Origin: Polytrichum commune
Lineage: Eukaryota > Streptophyta > Polytrichopsida > Polytrichales > Polytrichaceae
Reading direction: 5' to 3'
Assembly: GCA_950295325.1 (NCBI GenBank)
Contig: OX485809.1
Coordinates: forward strand, 39,401,081 to 39,465,080
DNA: 64,000 nucleotides
Of this stretch, positions 44,759-54,772 are shown one piece after another; the first letter of the stretch is position 1; every line of letters begins with the position of its first letter. The notes beneath the pieces are model-generated. The model was given only the letters and a program-made list of their open reading frames with translations. It was not told the origin of the DNA and searched no databases. Both the position numbers and the translations under genes were made by a program.

Positions 44759-46301
44759 GCATCCAACATAGTGGCTGCAAGGGACGTCTGGGTCGCCCAC
44801 GGGTGCCCCCCTAAAGAAAGGGAGAACGCGAAGACGCCGTCTCCACAATGGAAGGTGAGTTTACGAACGAACGTTCGTAAATATCTTTGACATTCAAAAT
44901 TTCAAGTTCTTTGACATTCAAACTTACGAACGTGCGTTCGTATTTTGTGCGTTACTGATGCCTTTCTTGCTGCAGGCATTCTGCGACGCGATGGTGGACA
45001 AGTTCTCCTCCATCGACATGAAGTCTACAACAACCAAGTCTGTCCTGGAGCTCAAGGGTGAGCTCCGCCTCATCTGTTGCAACAGGGACACTTGGGAGTT
45101 GTGGACACAATTTTTTGATGCGCACAGCTCGGGCGATCTGGTCAACCCCGACACCGAGGAGAAGTACAGCGCGGAGAAGACCGGGGAGGCCCCTCCACTA
45201 CTGAGGGAGTTCTTCAGGTCCCTTCAAGGGTTAACAGAGTCCGAGTTGCAGAGGTGCGCGGTGCATCTTCTTGGGAACACAGTGGGAAGAACCATCCCAT
45301 ACCCGAAGATATTTTTGAAGAGGCCAAGACACAAGCCCGGCACGTATTCCATCAAGGAATGGTGCGAACACCGCAAGCTGAAGACTGCTGCAATGAGGGA
45401 GTTGAGCGCCCTAATACCAGAGTACGCACTCATCCTAGCCGACGGGGACATTAATTGGGCCAGCTGGAAGATGTTCAAGGTCGACTACAACATCTCTGGA
45501 GCCTCAATGCGTTGTCTTGTCAAGGAGCACGCCTCCATTTTGAAGCAGAAGGGGAACAAGAGGACAAAGAAAACCGAGACGGATCCCCAGGAGGTGGAGC
45601 AATACAGAAGTTTTTTGGCGCGGAAGAGGTTGGCCACATTCGAAGGAGTGGCCAGATTTTGTTTGGTGACAACCGGAGTGGAGAGGGTCACATTTTCCAA
45701 GTGGGACCGGACCATGAGCAAGGCCGAGGTGAGGGAGGATCGACGGGGGTGCCCATTTGCCCTGATCGATTTCAGGGGGATCCCCGGTGCGTCGAGGCAG
45801 GGGGGGAAGGACATGCCTTTCTACGACCCCTTCATGGCCAAGTTCAAGGAGCACAAGTCGCCGGACATGAGGGAGCCTCACGTTTGGCTGTGGATAGTGG
45901 AGCAGGAAAAACTCTCTGCTGTAGTCGACCTGTACGAGAAGACGATCAAATTCGAGTACAACATCTTCCACAGCACTTACGTGCCCGCCAAGACGGAAGG
46001 GATCGTGGCCATCAACGAGGCCAGGGGAAACAAGCAGGTGGGGGTGGTCAGCCTCGTCTTCTTGACGTACAACGCGCTTCGGAGTGGGCGAGCACCTGTC
46101 AGGGCGAATACTACGTTCAAGAAGATCTACAGCATCCCCCATCCCCCTCCCAAGGATCTGCTGCAGGAGACCTTGTACACTGTCTTCCCGGCGATGGAAC
46201 TCATGTTGGAGTTCTACGTCTCCGTTTTGCAGAGCGTGGCAATAAGCGGAGAGACCGTGTACAACGTTTGTGGAGGCAGCAAGTTCATGTACGCTGCGAT
46301 G
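44759..46301 (+). pseudogene. Cargo gene middle exons (unknown domain)
   Basis: Exon 44759-44854 (32 codons) continues the ParB-like exon in phase. An intron at 44855-44975 (GTGAGT...CTGCAG) contains two palindromes (44862, 44924). The next exon, 44976-46301, has 442 open codons (AFCDAMVDKFSSIDMKS to SKFMYAAM). It contains FLKRPRHKPGTYSIKEWCEH, LILADGDINWASWKMF, a Lys-rich stretch KQKGNKRTKKTE and EPHVWLWIVEQEKLSAVVD. No known domain is recognised. The codons end in G/C far more often than in the surrounding AT-rich spacer, as also in the following exons, which supports genuine coding history. Confidence 0.65.
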
Positions 46302-46442
46302 GTAAGCTCTCCAACTAATATTTACGAACGCTCGTTCGTAAAGTTCACCTCAACTTGTCTTGGGTTTTGATGACATTGTTTCTCGTCGTTGATGTTTACG
46401 AACGCACGTTTGTATATTCTAACGTATTTGCTTGGATCTCAG

Positions 46443-47876
46443 ATGCTGGGGCTGGTCGTCAACAGCTTCATTGAAGCCATCGACGAGGAGGACTTCCACG
46501 TGCACAGGGCGAAGGCCTCCACGATGGACTTGGAGGACATGTCCCTCCCGAGGACGGACATCAACATGCCCGTCGACGAAGGCATGCCCGCCATGGAGAC
46601 GGACGACGACGAGCCCGCGCCCTCCTACAACGTCGAGGCGATCCTCCGATCCTTGGACGTCACTCCTCTCCGCATTTTGGCGCCGTCGGGAAATCCATCC
46701 GACGTGCAAGGGACTCCGGGTGGATACACGGGGTCGTCGGTGGGGACAACCCAGGATGTCCTCCCCGCGAGAACGTCTGGAGCGGAGGCATTCGGCACTC
46801 CCGGGGGATGCTCGACATCCGTGTCGCCCAGGCCGATCGTGGTTCCCAAGATGGAGAACCTCGACCTTCTGGACCAACGGTCCCGACTGACGTTGGACCA
46901 CTACCGCAACACGAGGCGGAGGATGAAGAAGACCCCCTACGTGGAGCTGCCTCCGGGGGCAATCATCGAGGTCTCCGATGAGGACGAGGGCGACATGGAG
47001 ATCATGGTCGAGCTGGGGGTAGACTTCGACAAGAACAAGCGGGTCAAGGAGGAGGCCCTCTCCGTCGCCGAGCTTCACGCCAAGCTCGAGCAGAAGATGA
47101 AGGAGGACATGGCGAAGGCGGCAGAGGAGAATGCCAAAAAAATGTTCGAAATTCAGGAGGAGCTGAGGCAGTCCAACGAGAAGACGGACGCCATCCTCGC
47201 CATGCTCCAGCGTATGCAGAGCTTCACGGCGCCCCCCCAGCCGGCCTACCCCTTCCCTGGAGGATACCCCTCCCAATCCCCTCCACCAGGCATGTTCACC
47301 GGAGGGCCTTCCCGCCAGCAGGCGCCCCACCCTACGCCTGTTGGCACCCCTCCACCCCCAGAGGTTCCCTCGACCACCTCCCACGATGTTGTGGCGGCGG
47401 CCATCCAGGAGGACGAGGATTTACGAATGCGCGTTCGTGAATCTTCAGGTCCTCCAGTCCTCACCCCTCCCCCTTCAAGGGTAGGACTGTCATCATACAC
47501 CGATGCGTCGTCTTTCACCGTCGTCCCCAGGGTAGTAGACAGACATGGCGATGACTCTGCGTGACACACTGACATGGTCATTGTGGAGGACACGCAGGGG
47601 AGCCCCAATGACGCACCAGGGGTGCATGGGATGGACGTGGAAGAAACCCATGCGGCGTGGATGGAGGATGTCAGGATGGACACGCTCGACCTGAGCGCCG
47701 AGGAAGAAGACGCGCTGCGCATCTAGGCGACACAAGCCTCTCAACCGGAGCGTGAGGCAGAGGCCATGGAGACAGAGGCGGCTGCAGCTGTGGAGGTTAC
47801 GAACGCGCGTTCGTTAATCGTTGAGGAGGGACCTGCTGCTCGGTCCAGCGCCGCTGCCCCTCCCCCCGATGACGAG
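46443..47876 (+). pseudogene. Cargo gene linker exon: acidic, coiled-coil and proline-rich
   Basis: 478 codons, phase 0 at both ends. Order: an acidic region (DMSLPRTDINMPVDEGMP, ETDDDEPAP), a Ser/Gly/Pro region, then a probable coiled coil (ELHAKLEQKMKEDMAKAAEE, about residues 215-270), then a Pro-rich stretch. In-frame stops at 47562-47564 (TGA) and 47724-47726 (TAG) interrupt the frame, which otherwise remains open and in phase to the donor at 47877. Both can arise from single C-to-T changes. The palindrome at 47421 is read here as DLRMRVRES. Confidence 0.6.
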
Positions 47877-47966
47877 GTAACTCTCCTCTGAGAATACCAT
47901 TTTTTTACGAACGCGCGTTCGTAACCTCTCTAACATCGCGATGTTTTTCTCTTCATCGACATCCAG

Positions 47967-49262
47967 TGGCCTTGCGAGAGCCCTCTTCAGCGGTCCCCCT
48001 TAGGGCCGAACAGTTTTGTAGGACACGGCATCATTTTGCCTTAGGAAAATGTGATAGACTTTCACGTGAGAAATGTAAATATTCAACGGATTAATATATG
48101 AGCCTATGTTATCTGCATCGCGTTGCTTCAAATTCTCTGCCCTCGACCCCTTCTCGTATATTGTATATGTTGATGAGATTATGTTCATTCTTGCATACCC
48201 ACCTCATTCGCGAACGCTCGTTCGTGAAAGGCTGCGACCCACTGTCCACCTCATTCACGAACGACCGCTCGTAAATGTACGTGTAGCCGCGCTCACGAAC
48301 GAGCGCTCGTAAATGATGCGCACCGCCCCCGCAGCCTTCATTCACGAACGCTCGTTCGCAAGTGTGCCCTTGAGCACATTTTCCTTGCACTCTCCTCACT
48401 TCCTCGTCTTTCCCCATAATGCACCGTCTTCATTTTCTACGCAAAATTTCATTATTGGATCATAGAATTAAACTAGTCGAGTTGTTCATCACAGGACCCC
48501 CCGGAGATAGGTCGCAACCCCTCGACCAGTGGACCTCCCACCCGGCACAAACCTTTCATCGTTTTTGACCTCAACGGGGTGTTGTGTCACACCCAACACA
48601 TCCCAAGGGTCCCCACGCGTCCCTTTCGTCACCCCGACGAAAGGGACTACGACGGCGAGCTCGACACCCTCATTAACCGCAAGGCTGTCCGCGCCCGTCC
48701 CGGCTTGCGTGACTTCCTTCGCGAGGTGGTCGAGTTCGCTCACGTCATTGTGTGGAGCTCCATGGTCATGGAGAACACGGAGCCCATCGTGCACTTCTTG
48801 TTCCAAGATCTCCCGAGCCCTTGCCTCGTCCTCGGCCAAGAGGACTGCGACGAGCTGCTCGACGAGAAAGGTCAACCGGTGCCCAAGTTTGGCGGTCGGG
48901 GCGGAGGACAACAGTTCCTCAAGGTCCTCCGCTCGAGACTCTGGCGAGGCGTCCCCCGTCTGCAAGGGACGCCGCACGGGTGGTGGCCGACTCCTGAGAA
49001 CACCGTCCTCATCGACGACAGCCCCACCAAGAGCGTTTTGAACCCCCCGGGGAACGTCATCTTCCCGGACACTTGGACCGGCGATAGGCAAGACACATTT
49101 TTGGTCGATAGGCTAGCCCCCTACCTTAGAAGGCTCGTGCTCCACGCCGGTAGCATCCCATTTTTTGTTAGGTCCAACCCCTTCAGCAATGCGGCGCTAA
49201 GCCCCCGCGATAATGTATTCAAGAGCATCATGAGGCTCGCCAAACTCAATAAATTGATTTGA
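47967..49262 (+). CDS. Cargo gene 3' exons: FCP1/NIF-type HAD phosphatase domain
   Basis: Micro-exon 47967-48017 (17 codons), an intron of 477 bp with four palindromes, then exon 48495-49262 ending TGA. All junctions are phase 0. The last exon has the FCP1-homology order: KPFIVFDLNGVLCH (motif I), RPGLRDFL, VIVWSSM (motif II), LVLGQEDC, then TVLIDDSPTKSVLNPPGNVIFP (motif III/IV), then LAPYLRRLV. FCP1 domains remove phosphate from Ser residues such as those in the RNA polymerase II tail. In motif I the second Asp of DxDxT/V is Asn (DLN), as in some plant FCP1-like proteins, so activity may be altered. The domain exon itself has no lesion. It appears to be the C-terminus of the same gene as the ParB-like part, because every intron phase and frame agrees; a separate gene starting nearby is possible. 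Confidence 0.75.
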
Positions 49263-49385
49263 AATGCCTCCATGTCTTTGCTTGTATCATGTGGTTCACA
49301 TTTACTAATGCTTGCTCCGTTTTTGGATGTCTTTTGTTGTTGTGATTGTTGTTGTGATTGTTGTTGTTCTTGTTCTTGCCCATAG

Positions 49386-50383
49386 TCTGCCCCCATATGC
49401 GACGCCCCTGTGGTCGACGGCCCTTCCCGTCCCCTCTCGCCCCCTGCCTCCCCTTCCCGCGACGTCACGGACTTCCAAATGCCATCCCTCTACCAGTTCC
49501 CGGCGGTCGACGCGGCCTCGGCCGTGGATTACTCCCGCGACGTCAGCATCGACGACGGCGTCGTCAACAGCCCGCCCCCGCACTTGTCGCCCGCGCCTAC
49601 GCCCCGTCGCCCTCCCCCCTCTCCAAGGAGAAACGGACGCTCGTTCGTTTGGGGCACCTCTCGCCGTCTAAGGACGACGCCGTCGCTCGTCGCGGGCCGA
49701 GCCGGCGTCTCCGCATGGAAGGCCCCCGTTGCCACACCTCCCCCGCCGACTCCGTTCCTCCCCCCACAACGTCCTCCGCGATCGTGGGCCCTCCACGCCT
49801 CGACTCCCCCCCCGCCATCCAACAGTGCAATATTTCCATCGGCTTCGGATGCTCCCGTCGACGCCCCCCTCGTTCCTACCGTTCCCCGCATGGACGTCCC
49901 CAAAGCCAAGGTGCCCTCCTCAACCCTAAACCCCTTTCCCGCTTTTGCTTCCCTTGTCTTCCGTTTGCGTGCCGTTCTCTTTACGAGCGCCCATCCCAAA
50001 CCGCCCTCATTATTTTCCCCACTCCATTCCTATTCTTATCTTCCTATGACGTTGTTTCGCAGGTGGCTACCCGCTCGCTTGGTGCCCGGCCCTCCTCCAC
50101 GTCCTCCTTGGATAGGCACGCCCTCAAGGCCGCATCTTCCGAGTCTGATCGTTGCCTGGCCCTCCGGAGAAGCGCAAGACGTTCCCTTTCGCAAACGCCC
50201 TCGCATTCTACTTATAATACCACCTCGTACAATTCGGGAGCGCGTCCTGAAACATGCAAGAACGACACATATTCCTGTCCAGGCAACACACAAGGATACA
50301 GTCGTGGGCCTGAGATTTTTAGAGCCATGGAGGCCGCCAAAAAAAAGGACTTAGCCGCAAAAAAAAATAGTGGGTCGGACTAG
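49386..50383 (+). CDS. Proline/serine-rich protein of unknown function
   Basis: Two exons, 49386-49910 and 50063-50383, with a phase-0 GT-AG intron (49911-50062). Exon 1 follows a T-rich acceptor (CCCATAG) in phase. An upstream exon is likely; otherwise the first in-frame ATG is 49479. The product is Pro/Ser/Ala-rich (APTPRRPPPSPRRNG) with a basic C-terminus ending KKKDLAAKKNSGSD. A degenerate palindrome lies in exon 1 at 49634. It is the last gene before the right terminus, 360 bp away. No domain is recognised. Confidence 0.5.
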
Positions 50384-50746
50384 TGTGACGTCTAGAAGTG
50401 TACTAGTGGGACGGACTCCCTAAATGGGCTTAGGTGTAGAACATATTTAAGTGCTTACTTTCTATGCTATTCCAAGTTACTCAAGACATTGATGGTATTT
50501 CCATTATAATTGTATTTCAATCCCAATTAATTCATTCAACTTCCATTCATTCTTCGCATCTTCCCTTCCATTCATAACGAGTTGTCATTTCATACGCAAC
50601 TATTCTCATGTATGCCTCACATTTTTGTTCACTTCCATGCCTTTATGTATAATAATAGTAGCATACCATTATACATATGGGATTTTTAGTCGTCATTACT
50701 GGTCCAATTTTGAAATGTGCATCCTTATATAGTCTCATAATCAACA
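50384..50746. other. Right subterminal region of the giant element
   Basis: AT-rich, gene-free and without palindromes. It does not resemble the left subterminal region beyond the terminal repeat itself. Confidence 0.5.
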
Positions 50747-50775
50747 AAAAGTCTCCAAATACCGAATATAGTGTT
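50747..50775. repeat. Right terminal inverted repeat of the giant element
   Basis: Plus strand reads AAAAGTCTCCAA, four variable bases, CGAATATAGTGTT. Reverse complement matches 19333-19361 at 27 of 29 positions. Followed by CTAA, identical to 19329-19332. Confidence 0.85.
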
Positions 50776-50779
50776 CTAA

Positions 50780-51108
50780 TCTAGCATAGAGCCATTCATA
50801 TTTCCACATAATCCAATGGATATGGTTCACTAAAAAAATCATATTCTTTTCTTTTTTTTAAATTATTGAAATTTGACATTGGCCCCGAGGCCAAGAATTG
50901 GCCTTTCATTTTGGGTGCACCCAATTCAATGAGCTCGGGCCATGTCATGACATGCATTTTTTGATTAAAAATTTCATACCACCAAATCGGCCCAGCCTCC
51001 AGGTATAAAGGGGTTGAGGCCAATTTCAGCCTTTTGGCCAATCACAAGTGAGGATTTCAAGCCTCTTACACAACGAATTGGCCCGGTCTCTAGGTGTAAA
51101 GCGGCCCT
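50780..51108. mobile_element. Right half of the split foldback/MITE-like element
   Basis: Ends AGGTGTAAAGCGGCCCT, the inverted partner of 19127. Internal GGCC-rich short repeats (GAATTGGCC, GGCCCAGCC) recur in both orientations. Confidence 0.6.
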
Positions 51109-54100
51109 CAAACAATGCTTCAGTTGCATGCCTTTGCCTTAAGTTTATTGTTTTGATTTAGTTCATGTGAGTTTAGCATTGTGGCTAAACTTCACAATTC
51201 ATGGTTGTAAAAAGAGAAATGTCCTTCATGAAAAAAATTGTCGCTTACAGAACCAAAATAAAATGGAATGTACAAAATAAAATGCGGTTTAAGAAAAAAA
51301 TGGACAACAGTTGGGCTCCAAGAAAAAAAGATTTGGGGTAAAGTCAAAAAAATTGGTTACTTGGAATATAAGAAAAAATACAATATAAATTGGGTATTTT
51401 TAAATGATTCCACCAAAAAACTATAAGGACTGATAGGGTCTATTAAAATACAAGCATTTACCTTTATTTTGAAAAATACCATACCTTATAATCTTTTCTG
51501 CAAGGTGAATAGCCCCCCAATAAATAACACCTGAACGCACGTTATGATACCATTTTTTTGGATAGAAAGCATAGATTTTAGTTTTGAAGAGTAGATGAAT
51601 GAGAAATTACATTCAGAACTCTTAAAATAGTAAAGATATATGTAATTAGTCACTTAGGAAAGGAAGTGAGTCTGTGAGATATGAATTACTATGCCTCACC
51701 GTAGTATAGGAGATCTCACAAGTCATGAAATTGACATGTGAGTATTAGATGACGTTTTCTAGTATCAGAGCTATGGTCAGACATGACTTTTGAGAGGAAG
51801 AAGGATAAGAAGGAGAAGGAAGAAGACAAAAAAAAGAGGAGAGCATTAATTTTTACCTACCTCTCGTGAAGAGAGTAGATTTTCAAAACTTGTTTGTCAT
51901 CTCCTCCGATTCTCGTAAGTAATTGGGTGTAAAACCCTTAGTTTCTTTGTGAATCATATTTTGAAATATATCAAGTTACATTTCAATCATCTTACTCTCT
52001 TGCCAAGTGTGTTCTCGAGTGTTAGAATGTCAAACATTGTTGTCTAATTTGAAATCAATTCGGGAGTGTGATACTCTTGAATGAAAGAACGTGGGATTCC
52101 TGAATACAGTTTAGTCCAGAATTTCTTGGACAGTATCTTACGGTTGTGATTCCAAGAGAGGAAGTTTATGGTGAGAAGTGGTCCGGTGTGAAGCCTCTGA
52201 GAATGTTTTGTGAGCTCCTTATTGAAGTATAACTGTTATGAACTCCTGAAGTGTTTGCCTTCAACCTGTATTCGGATTAATACAAATCCATTCCTAAATT
52301 GGAATTATCTGGAATGTTGAAAGGTCTCCAGAAGCCCATGCTAATTCTTGGTTGATATTCAATGGTGGAATGAGAAATTCCAATGTGTGCATGTTAAGGT
52401 TGGTAGTCTCACTGGGAAATTAATGGAAGGGATTCAAACTAAGTAAAGTAATTTGTGTAGGACTCCTGAGTGAACTTGTGGGGAGAAGTGTTTAATCCCG
52501 TCAGGGAGGAGGAATGTAGGAAGTTGTTCAAGGAGCATTGTTAAGTCTTCATGTTTCTGAGAGTTCTCCAAGCGAAATCTCTGAGTTAAAGTGTGATTAT
52601 CCCTGAAGTAACATACTTCGATGAAGAACTTGTGTGATCATAGAGCTCACTGGGTGGTCATTCAAAGTCCATCGATTCGGCATACAGTTCAAACTGCTCG
52701 CTCGTGTCAAATGCAAGTAGCAAACTCTCGATGAGTTTATATCAGGGAACTTGGGGAAGTAATTCTTCTATGTGGAATCAGCTATGATAGTTGAAACGTG
52801 AAAGTTCAGGGTGAAGATTCTACAGAGCGCAGGGAGAATGGAGATTTGGCGACGAAAACTTTTCTCCAATCACAGAATCTCTTGCACCAAGATTTATCTC
52901 AATAATAAAGATTGAATGTGCTGAAAAGAACTACGATCATCTCATTCCCTTTGGTAGAATCGTGTAAAGAGGAACAACATGATTTCATTGATTAGGTTTG
53001 CTTACAGAGGTAACAAAGTGATCTCAGCCGGAGGAATCACTGGAGAACGACGGAGTAGTTGTGGAGAAAAGGGGACCAGCTATCCCATATCAATTGGGAG
53101 AGGAGCCGGGAGCAAGTGTAAAGTGCATCCTCCCAGGTATGTTAGTGTGGCTAGATGCTTCTTCGACACTATAAGACTTGATACCTCGAAATTGGTTACC
53201 TGTGACTAGACTCTTGACTCATTACTCGCTACTAGGCTTTGTCCGTGGTTCTGTCACTTGTAACTAGACTTTTATAAAAATTTACTAAGACTTAATTTTT
53301 ACAAGTATGGAATTATGTTAAGTAGTATCACCATATGTGTAATGAATAGATCCATTTATAGTGAGGGAGTGACAAGTCAAGTCACATGAGAATAGATTAT
53401 TTGTGATAATTAAAGGTTAAACCCATTCCATTATGAGTTTGAGCTATCAATCGACCTTATCGTGACAGACTAAAGTTACATCTGACACTCATTTGGCCTT
53501 CCCTGGGGTTTTTTCTAAGTGGGAACCCTACTATTAAACCTTTACTACACACGTGTATGCATTAATTAAAGAGGGAGTGACCTCCCCGAGGTCCAGGTGA
53601 AGCCAGCCCAATAGGTTAAGTTGTGGGAGGGGAGGGCTAGTGTTGGTAGGTGTGGGTCACGTTGTGTTTGTGTTACGATCATGAAATAAATAATTTTCAA
53701 ATTTTCAAAGGTGTTTCCCTCCAAAGAAGTGTTGTTGAGAACATTTATATATTTACATTTGAATTTTCAAATATGAAAAAGAAACCAAAACTCTCCAATT
53801 TTGATTTGTTTCAGCATAATACTTGAATATGTCATAAGAAATTCTAATTGTATTATTCTTGTTACAAATTTTGATATGTGTACCATCAATATCATTAAGT
53901 ATCATTGATACATCTTGCATATAAATTTTTACAACCAAAACATCATTCTCAATTGACTTAATGACAATTTATTTGTTTCACTAACAATTGTTGCTCACAA
54001 TCTATAAATTTGATCATATTTGTCTATGCATTCTAAAATATATCATTAATCTACATATCCTAAGCATGCTGACAAAACATCTAATCAAACCAATGTCATC

Positions 54101-54114
54101 CTCATTTGTGGACA
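51109..54114. other. Gene-free spacer with weak retroelement-like sequence
   Basis: No convincing ORF. AGTATCAGAGC at about 51763 resembles the core of a Met-tRNA primer binding site, but no matching LTR pair or protein domain was seen. A 76-codon frame near 52979 is not recognised. Confidence 0.4.
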
Positions 54115-54542
54115 TTGTTTTCCCACGGGGAGGTCACTTCATTGTCAAGTTGACACCATGTGAGGACAAAGTTTGCTACCCCTATATTACATGCCATATA
54201 TAATTTTAAAATTTATGATATTTTTTCTACATATACATAACCATTGATAGTATCTTTCGTATACTTTTTTGAAATTTTTAGTCATCTTTATTTTTTTTAG
54301 TAATTGTTTTAGTTCAATTTTGTGTCATTCAAGTTAGAAATGGTATGTTTTATGAAAAAAACAAATCATCAAATTTAGTTACCTATTTTTGACTATGTCA
54401 TAGGTATTGTGTATATCTACTCATGATAAAATTTTGATAAAATTTTGACCCATTTTGGTGGTGCAACTTACCAAAAGAAGATTTTTTTTGGTCGCACGTG
54501 GTGTTCAACTTGACAATGGAGTGATCTACCCGTGTGTTTTCC
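54115..54542. mobile_element. MITE-like inverted-repeat element
   Basis: 54121-54165 and 54491-54536 are diverged inverted repeats of about 45 bp sharing CATTGTCAAGTTGA and an adjoining CAC-TG-G-GG-AC pattern. The interior is AT-rich. Target duplication is not determined. Confidence 0.5.
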
Positions 54543-54734
54543 CTTTGTTTATGTTTTACTTTGAAATGTCTTACATGAAGCTCATGACCTCATACGTACA
54601 TAAGGTTCAACCGTAAAGGGGCTCTTTGACTTCCAATCCACACAATTGCTTTATGTAGATTTAATGCCATGCTTGCATATTCTCAACTTAAAAAGGACCT
54701 TATAAATGAGAGGGAAAACCAACTTATAAAGAAG

Positions 54735-54772
54735 AAGAAGAAGATTTTTATTATTATTATTATTATTATTGA
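54735..54772. repeat. (GAA)n / (TTA)n microsatellites
   Basis: GAAGAAGAAGAAGA followed by TTATTATTATTATTATTATT. The flanking region 54773-56390 shows no convincing gene. Confidence 0.8.

Larger units (their letters stand above)
44860..49650. repeat. Palindromes within the cargo gene (about 12 sites)
   Basis: Sites near 44862, 44924, 46321, 46397, 47421, 47797, 47906, 48211, 48254, 48293, 48342 and a degenerate one at 49634. Every intron of the cargo gene 3' of the ParB exon contains at least one. 47421, 47797 and 49634 lie inside exons and are read as amino acids. In the intron at 48018-48494 they take the form TCACGAACG or TCGCGAACG. Confidence 0.85.
19333..50775. mobile_element. Giant palindrome-rich DNA transposon, complete copy (about 31.4 kb)
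   Basis: Both ends read inward as AACACTATATTCG, four variable bases, then TTGGAGACTTTT (27 of 29 match). A direct CTAA flanks each side. The DUF7869 gene lies about 400 bp from the left end; cargo genes fill the right side. The 18-bp TACGAACG palindrome is present about 30 times inside and absent from the flanks. Later events inside include LTR-like elements (30732-33570, 41787-44758), CACTA sequence (39979-41786) and an inversion of 33571-41786. The ends do not match any superfamily signature I can name; a 4-bp duplication is seen in several superfamilies, so classification stays open. Confidence 0.8.

Noticed and set aside
45455-47722. Long overlapping open frames on both strands across the cargo exons
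   Set aside because: High GC at third positions removes stop codons in other frames. Only the frame with consistent splice phases and domain matches was kept.
44855-48494. Introner elements (introns created by transposition)
   Set aside because: The shared part is only the 18-22-bp palindrome; intron ends and bodies are otherwise unrelated and no target duplication is seen at the splice sites.
19333-50775. An integrated large DNA virus
   Set aside because: No capsid, polymerase or packaging gene is seen. The spliced, GC-ending-codon cargo and a terminal repeat with a 4-bp duplication fit a transposon better.
51750-51780. Copia primer binding site
   Set aside because: Only the core AGTATCAGAGC matches, with no LTR boundary before it and no gag or pol after it.
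52979-53209. A 76-codon open frame as a small gene
   Set aside because: No recognisable domain, start context or splice partner, and no second copy for comparison.
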